Source of the DNA: JAGGSN01 sp965603725
GTDB lineage: Bacteria; Zixibacteria; MSB-5A5; UBA10806; 4484-95
NCBI GenBank assembly: GCA_965603725.1
Contig: CBFDEC010000003.1
Span: 1 to 64,000 of the forward strand
Direction: 5' to 3'
DNA: 64,000 bases
The position numbers and the translations under genes were made by a program. Of the stretch, positions 17,906 through 26,043 are shown one piece after another (the stretch's first letter is position 1; the number at the start of each line of letters is the position of its first letter). Under the pieces are notes generated by a model, which made no database searches, was not told where the DNA came from, and saw only the letters and a list, made by a program, of their open reading frames with translations.

Positions 17906-19255
17906 CTAAGTCATAAGTTTTTCAACTTCATCGGCTAAGAACCTGGCTTTTTTAGGATTATATGCTTCAGTGATAAGCCGGACTACAGGTTCAGTATTTG
18001 AGAGACGCACCTGCAGCCAGCTATCTTTAAAAATAACCTTTATTCCATCCCGGCTGTCGATCTTTCCGTCTTTAAAAGTTTTCGCGATTTTTTTTAAATT
18101 TATTTTTTTACCATTTAACATTATTATTTTTTTAATCATAATTGTCCCGGGAAGTTCCAGAACCAGCTCGGAAATTCTCTTTCTACTGACAGCCATATAT
18201 TGAAGTATTACAGCCGCGGCCATCAAGCCATCCCGGCCATAAAGCATCTCAGGGTAAATTAAACCGCCGTTTCCCTCGCCGCCGACAATGCCCTTGATCT
18301 TTTTTAATTTTTCGGTAACGTTGATTTCGCCGACTTTAGTGCGATATAATTTCACTCCGGCCTCGGCTGCAACAAAATCATTAATCATCGATGAGGATAG
18401 ATTCACCGCTGCCGGTCCCTTTTTCTTCGACAGGATATATCGCATTCCCAGGGCTAAGGTAAGCTCTTCGCCGATTGCCTTGCCGTTTTCATCAACAATC
18501 GCCATGCGGTCGCCATCGGGATCGAAAGCAAAACCGACATCGGCCTTAAACGATTTAACGGCCCGGCAGAGCTGTTTCAGGTTTGCCGGCGCCGGTTCCG
18601 GCGGCCGCGGAAATTTCCCGTCCGGAATCGCATTAATCAGCTTGAGAGTACAACCGAGAGAATTGAAAAGTTCAGCCGCAACCGAAGATACAGTCGCATT
18701 TACACAATCAGCAACGACTCTGAATTTTTTTCTTTTCAGTAAAGCCGGTTTTATTATATCAAGCCCAATTATTGCCCTGATATGTTTGAGGTCCCAGCTG
18801 TCCTGCTGTAAATAATTGCCGATTTTTGGAGATTTTAATTTCGAAGTTTTTTGGTATTTATTTTCATTATTAAAATGCTTTAAGAATTTTTTGCCCTGTG
18901 ATTCTGTCAGGAATGTCCCACCCGGCCCAATAAGCTTCAGGGCGTTGTATTCAATCGGGTTGTGGCTGGCGGTTATGGCTATCCCTCCGGCGGAGGCTGA
19001 TTCTCTTACGGCGAACTCGACCGTTGGCGTTGTCGCCACTCCGATGTCTGTAACGTTACACCCCGTTGCCATTAACCCGGCCGCCGCCGCTGAAAAAATC
19101 ATCGGTCCGTGATATCGTGTATCACGGCCAATCATGACCTTTCCTCCATTAATATAACTGCCAAAAGCTCTTCCATATTTTAAAGCGATTTCTGGCGTTA
19201 ACGTATCTCCTATGATTCCCCTGATTCCTGAAACAGAAACTAACAACTTCCCCAA
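17906..19255 (-). CDS. glmM: Phosphoglucosamine mutase
   Basis: A 449-aa alpha-D-phosphohexomutase that converts glucosamine-6-phosphate to glucosamine-1-phosphate. The catalytic phosphoserine is S97 in TASHNPIEYNALK. The metal loop is DPDGDRMAI and the sugar-binding loop is GEGNGGLIYPE. Its direct linkage to glmS supports glmM over a general phosphomannomutase. It is first in a glmM-glmS unit, divergent from the MATE gene, so promoters for both lie in the 248-bp gap 19256-19503. Confidence 0.88.
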   Translation of the reverse strand: MGKLLVSVSGIRGIIGDTLTPEIALKYGRAFGSYINGGKVMIGRDTRYHGPMIFSAAAAGLMATGCNVTDIGVATTPTVEFAVRESASAGGIAITASHNPIEYNALKLIGPGGTFLTESQGKKFLKHFNNENKYQKTSKLKSPKIGNYLQQDSWDLKHIRAIIGLDIIKPALLKRKKFRVVADCVNATVSSVAAELFNSLGCTLKLINAIPDGKFPRPPEPAPANLKQLCRAVKSFKADVGFAFDPDGDRMAIVDENGKAIGEELTLALGMRYILSKKKGPAAVNLSSSMINDFVAAEAGVKLYRTKVGEINVTEKLKKIKGIVGGEGNGGLIYPEMLYGRDGLMAAAVILQYMAVSRKRISELVLELPGTIMIKKIIMLNGKKINLKKIAKTFKDGKIDSRDGIKVIFKDSWLQVRLSNTEPVVRLITEAYNPKKARFLADEVEKLMT

Positions 19256-19503
19256 TTAAGATTCCCTCCATGAGATGCATTGTCAATTGCCGATGAACTA
19301 TTATAACTTTTTATTAATTTGTTTGTCAACAAGAAAATTATAAAGAGTATCCCCGATTTTTCTGAAAATCTTGATTTCAACCCGCCCGGGCAGGTCAACT
19401 TGTTTTGATAGTTCAAATTATACTGATTCTATTCGATTTTTCAGGGAAACTACTCAAAATAACATTTCTTGACTAAGGAATTAAGAAATATATCTTAGAC
19501 TTT

Positions 19504-20856
19504 ATGAATTATCCCGCTGAACCTTCCAATCGGCAGTTGAGAAAAACAATATATTCATTAGCTCTGCCAATAGTCTGGTCTAACCTGCTCCAGCGAGGCG
19601 TGGGTATTATTGATGTTATGATGGTTGGACATCTCGGCGCCGAGGAGCTGGCGGCTGTGGGTATGGCTCAACTGGTAGTTTTTTTTACGAATGCACTTAT
19701 CATGGGAATTGGAATCGGTTCAATGATTCTGGTCGCCCGTGCCACCGGCGCTAATGAGCCGGAAAGACGCTGTCAAATGGCTGGATGCGGAGTGGCTATG
19801 GGCGCTATTGCCTCATTTTTTCTAAGCATTTTTGGCTATTTTGTCAGCTACCGAGCCGCCATTATAATAGGCGCCAACCAACAGGTAGCCTTACTGGTGA
19901 AAGATTATCTCGAAATAATATTCATTTTTTTTGCAGCCCGGTCTCTGATTTATATTCTAAGTTCGATTTTCCAGGGAGCGGGTGATAGTAAAACTCCGCT
20001 CAAGGTAATAATCTGGGTGAACATTATCCATATTGCAATGGCTTACCCGTTGATCTATGGGTTTCAATTTGAACAGCTGGGGATTTTCATCGACTCATAT
20101 GGCGTAAAGGGCGCCGCCTGGGCCACCGGTATAACCGAACTGGGCGGTATTCTTGTGTTGTTCTGGCTGGCCATGAAAAAGGGTCTGGTCAATTTTTCTG
20201 TTTGCCGGATAAATTTAAATTATTTCAAGAAGATAACCCATCTTGGCGTACCGGTATTCATAGAAAGAACATTGATTATTCTTATGCAAATGTGTTATAC
20301 CAGAATTGTTGTGGGTTTTTCAGTAGCCGCTTATGCGGCGCACCAGGTCGGATTCAATATTGAGGCGATTGCATTTTTACCGGGTTTGGGATTTGCGCAG
20401 GCAGCGACAGCTATGGTAGGCCAGGACCTGGGAGCGAAAAACCCGGAACGTGCACAACGGGTCGGTTATCAGTCCAATTTTATCGCATTGGTTATAATGA
20501 ACCTCTTTGGAATTTCTTACCTTGTAATACCCGGTTTCTGGGTCGGTTTGTTCACGACAGATCCTGAAGTGGTCTCGTTTGGCATAACTTTTTGTTATAT
20601 AGCCGCATTTATTCAGGCGCCGTTAGCTTCCTCGATGGTTTTCGCAGGAGCCTTAAGAGGCGCCGGTCAAACTCGCTTCGTGATGTTTTCCACCGTTTTT
20701 GGTTCCTGGGCAATTCGTCTACCGTTTGCCTATATCTTCGGGATCGTGCTTGGCGGGGGCATTGTCTGGGTCTGGTTGGCATTGTTGGCTGATTGGGTCA
20801 CTCGCTCATCATTACTTTTCTGGCGTTATAAATGGGGCAAACAGTTCAAGGAATAA
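19504..20856 (+). CDS. MATE-family efflux transporter
   Basis: A 450-aa inner-membrane antiporter with about 12 hydrophobic segments and the two-fold MatE repeat (LALPIVWSNLLQRGVGIIDVM in the first half, THLGVPVFIERTLIILMQM in the second). MATE proteins export cationic drugs or metabolites using Na+ or H+ gradients. Substrate cannot be assigned. It is a single gene, divergent from glmM. A TTGACT hexamer and AT-rich box lie within 40 bases of the ATG, with no clear Shine-Dalgarno, so transcript and start may be nearly leaderless. Confidence 0.88.
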   Translation: MNYPAEPSNRQLRKTIYSLALPIVWSNLLQRGVGIIDVMMVGHLGAEELAAVGMAQLVVFFTNALIMGIGIGSMILVARATGANEPERRCQMAGCGVAMGAIASFFLSIFGYFVSYRAAIIIGANQQVALLVKDYLEIIFIFFAARSLIYILSSIFQGAGDSKTPLKVIIWVNIIHIAMAYPLIYGFQFEQLGIFIDSYGVKGAAWATGITELGGILVLFWLAMKKGLVNFSVCRINLNYFKKITHLGVPVFIERTLIILMQMCYTRIVVGFSVAAYAAHQVGFNIEAIAFLPGLGFAQAATAMVGQDLGAKNPERAQRVGYQSNFIALVIMNLFGISYLVIPGFWVGLFTTDPEVVSFGITFCYIAAFIQAPLASSMVFAGALRGAGQTRFVMFSTVFGSWAIRLPFAYIFGIVLGGGIVWVWLALLADWVTRSSLLFWRYKWGKQFKE

Positions 20857-21096
20857 ATTTCGAAGATATTATCACTGCCCTGATTTACCGGCATTTTCAT
20901 TGGCGCTTGCTGTTTGGTTACTTCGCCTTAAAATTTATTTACTATTTTTACTATAAAGATCAGTAATAATTATGTATATCTTATTCCGATAAAGTCGCTT
21001 AAAATTTATATGAAAAAACAGTTTTATCAAGATTTTTTAATATTAAGGCTAATATGATCTGCATATTTGCCGAAATTACTAATTGAGGAATAAGCC

Positions 21097-21477
21097 ATGC
21101 CGAAAAGCTCATTAAAGAAAATATTGATAGTCGATGACAATCCAAACATGTCGGTTTTATTATCGGATATTCTTGAGATTTTTGAGTATGAAGGGAAACA
21201 GGCCGGAGACGGACATGAGGCTTTAAACAAGCTGAAAAATGATAATTTTGCAATGGTCTTTACTGACTTAAGAATGCCCAAAATGGATGGGATAGACCTG
21301 CTAAATGCCATTAAAGAAGATCATCCTGAACTGCCGGTTGTGGTGATTACCGGTTACTCTATAGGTGAAACTCAAAATTTGCTGGTAAATCAAAAAGCTG
21401 ATGGGTTTCTCAATAAGCCCTTTAAGGTTAATGAAATTAAGGATTTGCTCGAAAAACTTCTAAACTTCTCAAACTAA
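21097..21477 (+). CDS. Single-domain response regulator (CheY-like receiver)
   Basis: A 126-aa stand-alone receiver domain. The acidic pair is D13/D14 in ILIVDDN, the phospho-acceptor is D57 in FTDLRMPKMDG, and the conserved lysine is K107 in NKPF. There is no output domain, so it must act through protein contacts or phosphorelay. No histidine kinase is encoded in the window. A GAGGAATAAGCC leader supports the ATG. The flanking 240-bp gaps on each side hold no gene I can recognise. Confidence 0.9.
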   Translation: MPKSSLKKILIVDDNPNMSVLLSDILEIFEYEGKQAGDGHEALNKLKNDNFAMVFTDLRMPKMDGIDLLNAIKEDHPELPVVVITGYSIGETQNLLVNQKADGFLNKPFKVNEIKDLLEKLLNFSN

Positions 21478-21729
21478 AAACCACTATATTAGCAGTATAT
21501 TTTAATCAGGCCGAATTTGATTGACCTGAGATTTGTATGGTTAAAGTATTATTTTATCCGGTCGATTTGTTTCTAAATGAAATCTAAAGGTATTGAAGAA
21601 TTGATGTATTATTCAATTTACGGCAAATTCTATTTGAATTATAATTATTTGTATTTTATTATTAATTCGGCAAAGCGGTAATCTTGCAACTTTTAACAGA
21701 TAATGCCGTAATTTACAAGGAGAGTAATT

Positions 21730-22299
21730 CTGATTACAGGATCGGAAGAAGCCCTGATTAGGCAGGCTCTGAAGGGTGATCAGAAAGCTTATCAGAAGCT
21801 GTTTGAGGCGCACAAGCAGGCGATATTTCATGTTATTGTAAAGATTGTGCGCAATAACGAAGAAGCCCAGGATCTGGTTCAGGAAACTTTCATCAAGGCT
21901 TTCGGTTCTTTGAAATCATATAATCCGAACTACCGTTTCACTACCTGGCTTTATAAGATTGCCGTTAACTCATCTATTGATCATATTCGCAAGAAAAAGA
22001 TACAGACTTTTTCTTTGGATCAGCCCATCGATACAAAGGATGGACGGGTCGGCGTCGAAGTTGCAGATATGTCTTACCATCCTGAGCAAGACCTTTCGGA
22101 TAAACAAAAACGGTTATCAATAACCGATGCGATTAACTCTCTGCCGGAAAAATATAGGCAGGTTATCATTATGCGTCACCAGGAGGATAAATCGTACGAG
22201 GAAATCGCCAAAATCCTCAGAGCGCCGGTCGGGACGGTGAAAGCCCGAATCTTTCGAGCCCGAGAGCTTTTGAAAAAGAAATTAAAAATGTTTAAATAA
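21730..22299 (+). CDS. ECF RNA polymerase sigma factor (non-canonical start)
   Basis: A sigma-70 region 2 (DLVQETFIKAFGSL, TWLYKIAVNSSIDHIRKK) and region 4 (LPEKYRQVIIMRHQEDKSYEEIAKIL, GTVKARIFRARELLKKKL) protein of about 190 aa. Coding homology extends upstream of the first canonical codon (GTG 21847) through SEEALIRQALKGDQKAYQKL, which is a normal region-2 N terminus. In that frame an in-frame TAA lies at 21709-21711. The only possible starts after it are ATT 21727 and CTG 21730. AAGGAG at 21717-21722 is ideally spaced for CTG. It is followed 14 bp later by a DUF4097 protein, suggesting an envelope-directed operon. No anti-sigma gene is adjacent. Confidence 0.82.
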   Translation: MITGSEEALIRQALKGDQKAYQKLFEAHKQAIFHVIVKIVRNNEEAQDLVQETFIKAFGSLKSYNPNYRFTTWLYKIAVNSSIDHIRKKKIQTFSLDQPIDTKDGRVGVEVADMSYHPEQDLSDKQKRLSITDAINSLPEKYRQVIIMRHQEDKSYEEIAKILRAPVGTVKARIFRARELLKKKLKMFK

Positions 22300-22313
22300 A
22301 AACGGGAACCGTC

Positions 22314-23363
22314 ATGAAAAAAATCATATTAGCGCTGCTGTTTTTAACAGTAAACGCAACGGCTGAGTGGGAATTTAATCAGGATTTCTCCCATTCTGCT
22401 GAGGCAATAAAAAAAGTCACTATTGATTGCCCTATCGGCATTATCGAATGTGAACCATCAACCGATAACAATATTTATGTTTACATTAAAAAAATAGCCT
22501 TTTGTGATGATTCAACCGAAGCCGAGAAAATGGTCAATGACTGCAGGGTTGATTTTAATGTAAAAAATTCAAAAATTGAAATTATCTTCGATTTGTCTGA
22601 TTATGATAAAAACCATCGCAGCCTGCTTAAAAAACTATTTTCTAAACATGATGAGCATGAGATAGATATTCATTGTAAAATCTTATTACCTGCCGGCATC
22701 GATTATAATGTTGAGACGGCAAGCGCGGATATCTATGCTGCGGATTTAGAAAATAAGGTGACTGTGGAGGGGGCTTCCTCTGATGTATACCTTGAAAATA
22801 TCACCGGAGACTGCAGCGTTCATCTTGCCTCGGGCGACCTTGAGGCTGTAAAAATCGCCGGTGAGATTGACTTTTCCAGCGCCTCGTCTGATTTTCAAAT
22901 TGAGGATATCAAAGGCGACATGAAAATTTCAACCGCATCAGGAGATGGCCTGATTGAAACGGTCCGGGGCAATGTCGATATGGGGACATCCTCCGGGGAT
23001 GTTCAGATATTTGGCCTAAAAGGCGACCTGAAGTTCAGGACTAACTCCGGGGATGTAAGGTGCAGTGACATTTCCGGATTTGTTGATGGCCAGAGTACAT
23101 CGGGCACAATTAAAATAAAGCAGTTAAAAAATGAAAACGGCATTTATAATATCGAAGCGATTTCCGGAGATATTTTCCTTGAGTTACCCCGTAATTTTGA
23201 CGGTAGTTTGGAAATCGAGACCGTTTCGGGAGACATTGACACACAGATAGATATTAATATTCACTATTTCTCCAGTAAGTGCCTTAAGGGAGATATAGGC
23301 TCAGGGTCCGGGAAAATTCAAATCGAAACTGTTTCCGGAGATGTTATGCTGGAGGAATATTAA
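22314..23363 (+). CDS. Secreted DUF4097-type beta-repeat protein
   Basis: A 349-aa protein with a signal peptide (about 1-18, cleavage near ATAEW) and a long run of short beta repeats of the DUF4097 putative-adhesin type: VTVEGASSDVYLENI, CSVHLASGDLEAVKI, MKISTASGDGLIETV and several more ending in SGD(V/I). These form a parallel beta-solenoid. The gene lies in an operon between the ECF sigma factor and a bactofilin-like membrane protein, overlapping the latter by TAATG. DUF4097 proteins frequently accompany ECF sigma factors. A periplasmic or surface role in envelope sensing is inferred. Confidence 0.8.
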   Translation: MKKIILALLFLTVNATAEWEFNQDFSHSAEAIKKVTIDCPIGIIECEPSTDNNIYVYIKKIAFCDDSTEAEKMVNDCRVDFNVKNSKIEIIFDLSDYDKNHRSLLKKLFSKHDEHEIDIHCKILLPAGIDYNVETASADIYAADLENKVTVEGASSDVYLENITGDCSVHLASGDLEAVKIAGEIDFSSASSDFQIEDIKGDMKISTASGDGLIETVRGNVDMGTSSGDVQIFGLKGDLKFRTNSGDVRCSDISGFVDGQSTSGTIKIKQLKNENGIYNIEAISGDIFLELPRNFDGSLEIETVSGDIDTQIDINIHYFSSKCLKGDIGSGSGKIQIETVSGDVMLEEY

Positions 23364-24541
23364 TGTTGAGCAGAATTTGCCATATTATGCTTTTACTATT
23401 GTTGGGCGTCTCAACATCTTCTCTGGGCGGTCCTCCGGATCTGGCGGATGATAAAAAAGTCATTAGGATGAAGCTGGAGGAACTGGAGGATTCCCTGAAA
23501 AAAGCAGAACTTGAATTGCTGTATAAAAATAAATTACTATTCGATAAACTCGACTCAATCGACGAACTTGATTTCATCTTTTTAAATGATTCCGGAATTG
23601 CTGCTTTTAATGAAATAATAATCGATGAGAATGGAACGGTGAGAGTTCTGACCGATTCGGGGCTGGTCGTTCTTTCACATGATGATGACTACCTGGGACG
23701 AAGGGAAATAACCAGATGGGGCAAGAGTGTGGTTGTTAACGAGGATGAACGTGTAATAGCAGATATTACGGTTATCAGCGGAGATGTGACGGTTAATGGT
23801 TGTGTCGAAGGCGATGTTGTTGTGATAGGCGGCGATATTTATATAAATCCTACCGGCTATGTTCGCGGAGATGCCATTGCAGTAGGGGGAAAGGTAAGAA
23901 AGGAAGAGGGAGCAAAAGTCACAGGTTCGACAATTTCTATAGGATTTCCCATTCTGATGTTGGCTCGCGGTTCAGTTTTCCAGATGATTGAAGGCATTAT
24001 GCTTCTGGTAATGATAGTTAGTATCATTTTATCTGCTTTATCAATTTCACTTTTTCCGAAACCGATTGATCGTATTGCCAATAAACTTTCGACTCGGCCT
24101 GTCAAGTCATTTCTATTTGGCTATATCGCATATATTGGTTTCTTTCTTGTATGGCTGTTATTATTAGTGTCGGTAATAGGAATCCCGCTGGCATTCTTTG
24201 GCGAACCGGTGGCTATTCTAATACTGATGGTTTTTGCCTATTCAGCTTTCAACCAGGTTGTTGGCGCTAAGTTTTTTAAGGAAAACAAAACAGGCAAATC
24301 TTTCTGGTATGGCATCCTGGCTACAACAAGCCTGCCATTCATTTTACTTGTTCTCGGATTTATTACAGATTCTCTGGTACTGTTTGTTTTTAACATGATA
24401 TTGCTGGGATTCGTGCTGTTCGTCCTCATGCCAATCGGCATCGGCGGGGCAACTCTGGCCCGTTTCGGTTTCCCCCCCAGGGTAAAGAAAAATGATAATT
24501 CCTCCACCCAAAGTGTACCGGCAACAGACCCATCAGGTTAA
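23363..24541 (+). CDS. Bactofilin-like (polymer-forming) domain fused to membrane segments
   Basis: A 392-aa protein with a signal peptide, a charged coiled-coil segment (about 30-70), then a short beta-helical domain (about 130-195: VISGDVTVNGCVEGDVVVIGG) typical of polymer-forming cytoskeletal/bactofilin-like domains. About four to five hydrophobic segments follow (210-380). This domain order is common in ECF operons of FCB and related bacteria, where the beta-helix is presumably exported. Function is unknown. It is the last gene of the unit; no strong terminator follows, only a repeat-rich 527-bp gap. Confidence 0.75.
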   Translation: MLSRICHIMLLLLLGVSTSSLGGPPDLADDKKVIRMKLEELEDSLKKAELELLYKNKLLFDKLDSIDELDFIFLNDSGIAAFNEIIIDENGTVRVLTDSGLVVLSHDDDYLGRREITRWGKSVVVNEDERVIADITVISGDVTVNGCVEGDVVVIGGDIYINPTGYVRGDAIAVGGKVRKEEGAKVTGSTISIGFPILMLARGSVFQMIEGIMLLVMIVSIILSALSISLFPKPIDRIANKLSTRPVKSFLFGYIAYIGFFLVWLLLLVSVIGIPLAFFGEPVAILILMVFAYSAFNQVVGAKFFKENKTGKSFWYGILATTSLPFILLVLGFITDSLVLFVFNMILLGFVLFVLMPIGIGGATLARFGFPPRVKKNDNSSTQSVPATDPSG

Positions 24542-24624
24542 ATATTATCTGACCTGTTGCCCATAATGAAATAATTTATCTTATCTTAACTTAACTAACC
24601 TGCATTATTCACAAATCTTAACAT

Positions 24625-24686
24625 GTGCTGGCATCCGCCATAGGCGGACTTCTGCCAGAGCTGTCGGAAGTAACTTCCGACAGCAC
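24625..24686. repeat. Compound palindromic element (three-stem)
   Basis: The outer arms GTGCTG and CAGCAC enclose two hairpins: TCCGCCATAGGCGGA (24634-24648) and GCTGTCGGAAGT around a single A (24660-24684, a 12-bp perfect stem). The fold would be a three-way junction. It lies directly next to the MITE-like element, so the two may have accumulated in the same permissive gap. It is non-coding. Confidence 0.55.
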
Positions 24687-24704
24687 AAAGATGAAATAGA
24701 TTTT

Positions 24705-24945
24705 AACCCGGATTTTGCGGTTGAACAATCAAAAATAACAAGCAACTTATTGTAACACAACGCGTAGGGGCGTCCTAAACGGATCCGTATGGATATGGCC
24801 ATATCCGTAGGATCTGTTTAGGACGCCCATACGGCGACTTTTTTGTTATAATTATTTCTTAAAAACTATTTGATAATTCTAAATTGGTAAACTACTTGAT
24901 TTAACTTATCCATCTTAAAACTATTCAACCGCAAAATCTGGGTTT
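24705..24945. mobile_element. MITE-like element, copy 1
   Basis: A 241-bp non-coding element with terminal inverted repeats AACCCGGATTTTGCGGTTGAA (left) and the complement of AACCCAGATTTTGCGGTTGAA (right), 20 of 21 matching. Inside it is a nested palindrome around GGATATGGCCATATCC with arms GGGCGTCCTAAACGGATCC / GGATCTGTTTAGGACGCCC. A second copy is at 60873-61088. No transposase is encoded in the window, so mobility would depend on an enzyme elsewhere. Confidence 0.75.
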
Positions 24946-25012
24946 ATGAATAATCGTGACTAACAGGTTTAGCTGTGAATACTCGATAGTATTGAAAGAG
25001 TCTATTATTCCC

Positions 25013-25049
25013 GACAAAAAAAAACGGGCTTCGTAATCGAAGCCCGCTA
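25013..25049 (-). terminator. Rho-independent terminator of the primary sigma gene
   Basis: On the minus strand GCGGGCTTCG and CGAAGCCCG form a strong GC-rich stem with a short loop, followed by a run of nine T. It sits 20 bases after the sigma gene stop. Confidence 0.9.
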
Positions 25050-25068
25050 AGCAAAACACCATAGCTTT

Positions 25069-25923
25069 TTAGTTCAGATAGGCCCTGAGTGATTTTGATC
25101 TTGAAGCATGTCTGAGCCTTTTGATCGCTTTTTCCTTGATCTGTCGGACCCGTTCGCGGGTTAGGGAAAACCGCGCCCCGATCTCTTCTAAGGTTAGCGG
25201 CTTTTCTTGAGTCAAACCGAAATACAGGTTGATTACTTCGGCCTCGCGCGGTGTAAGGGTATCAAGCGCTTTTTCGATTTCAACCCGCAGCGATTCATCA
25301 AGAAGACACTCATCGGGAGAGGGTTGAAACTCATCCTCAAGGACATCTATCAGCGAGTTATCCTCAGAAACTGAGAATGGAGCGTCGAGCGAAAGATGCG
25401 AATTCGAAATTTTCAGAGTGTCGGCTACCTCTTTCTCGGAAAGCTCCAGTTTCTGGGCGATTTCGTTCGCCGACGGTTCGCGACCGTATTCCTGTTCCAG
25501 ACTGGAGGAAATCTTTCCGATTTTGTGCAGAGTGCCGACTCTATTTAACGGCAGCCTGACAATACGTGATTGTTCTGCTAAAGACTGGAGTATGGCTTGT
25601 CTAATCCACCAAACTGCATAGGAGATAAATTTAAAACCACGGGTTTCATCGAACCTCTTGGCTGCTTTGATCAAGCCTATGTTGCCTTCATTAATTAAAT
25701 CAGACAGTGACAAACCCTGGTTTTGATACTGTTTGGCTACCGACACCACGAAGCGTAGATTGGCTTTTGTTAATTTCTCGAGGGCAATGTTGTCCCCTCT
25801 CTTAATTCTTTTTGCCAGCTCTACCTCTTCATTGGCTGTGATAAGAGGCGTCTCGCCGATTTCGCGAAGATACAGGTCTAATGACTGTTCCTCATCGCGA
25901 AATCTTTTAGACTGCTTTAACAA
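25069..25923 (-). CDS. rpoD: Primary-type RNA polymerase sigma factor (short RpoD/SigA)
   Basis: A 284-aa sigma-70 with region 1.2 (SLDLYLREIGETPLIT), region 2 (NLRFVVSVAKQYQNQG, NEGNIGLIKAAKRFD, YAVWWIRQAI), region 3 and region 4 (LTLEEIGARFSLTRERVRQIKEKAIKRL). It lacks region 1.1 and the large non-conserved insert of proteobacterial RpoD. This short form is the main housekeeping sigma in Bacteroidetes-type bacteria and supports an FCB affiliation. A group 2 sigma is the alternative. Single gene, with its own terminator and a 120-bp upstream gap before the HtrA gene. Confidence 0.88.
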   Translation of the reverse strand: MLKQSKRFRDEEQSLDLYLREIGETPLITANEEVELAKRIKRGDNIALEKLTKANLRFVVSVAKQYQNQGLSLSDLINEGNIGLIKAAKRFDETRGFKFISYAVWWIRQAILQSLAEQSRIVRLPLNRVGTLHKIGKISSSLEQEYGREPSANEIAQKLELSEKEVADTLKISNSHLSLDAPFSVSEDNSLIDVLEDEFQPSPDECLLDESLRVEIEKALDTLTPREAEVINLYFGLTQEKPLTLEEIGARFSLTRERVRQIKEKAIKRLRHASRSKSLRAYLN

Positions 25924-26043
25924 ATTGATGCACTCCTTTGGACATCTTTAATGCCCGTTTTTACCTTGTATTAAATACACCATTGGCACAATACGAATGG
26001 TTTACGCATTTGTTTCTAAATATTCTATCTAAAATAATCACAA

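Noticed and set aside
22314..24541. The SGD repeats in the DUF4097 gene as DNA-level tandem repeats
   Set aside because: The similarity is at protein level with diverged codons, as expected for a beta-solenoid, not a recent DNA repeat expansion.
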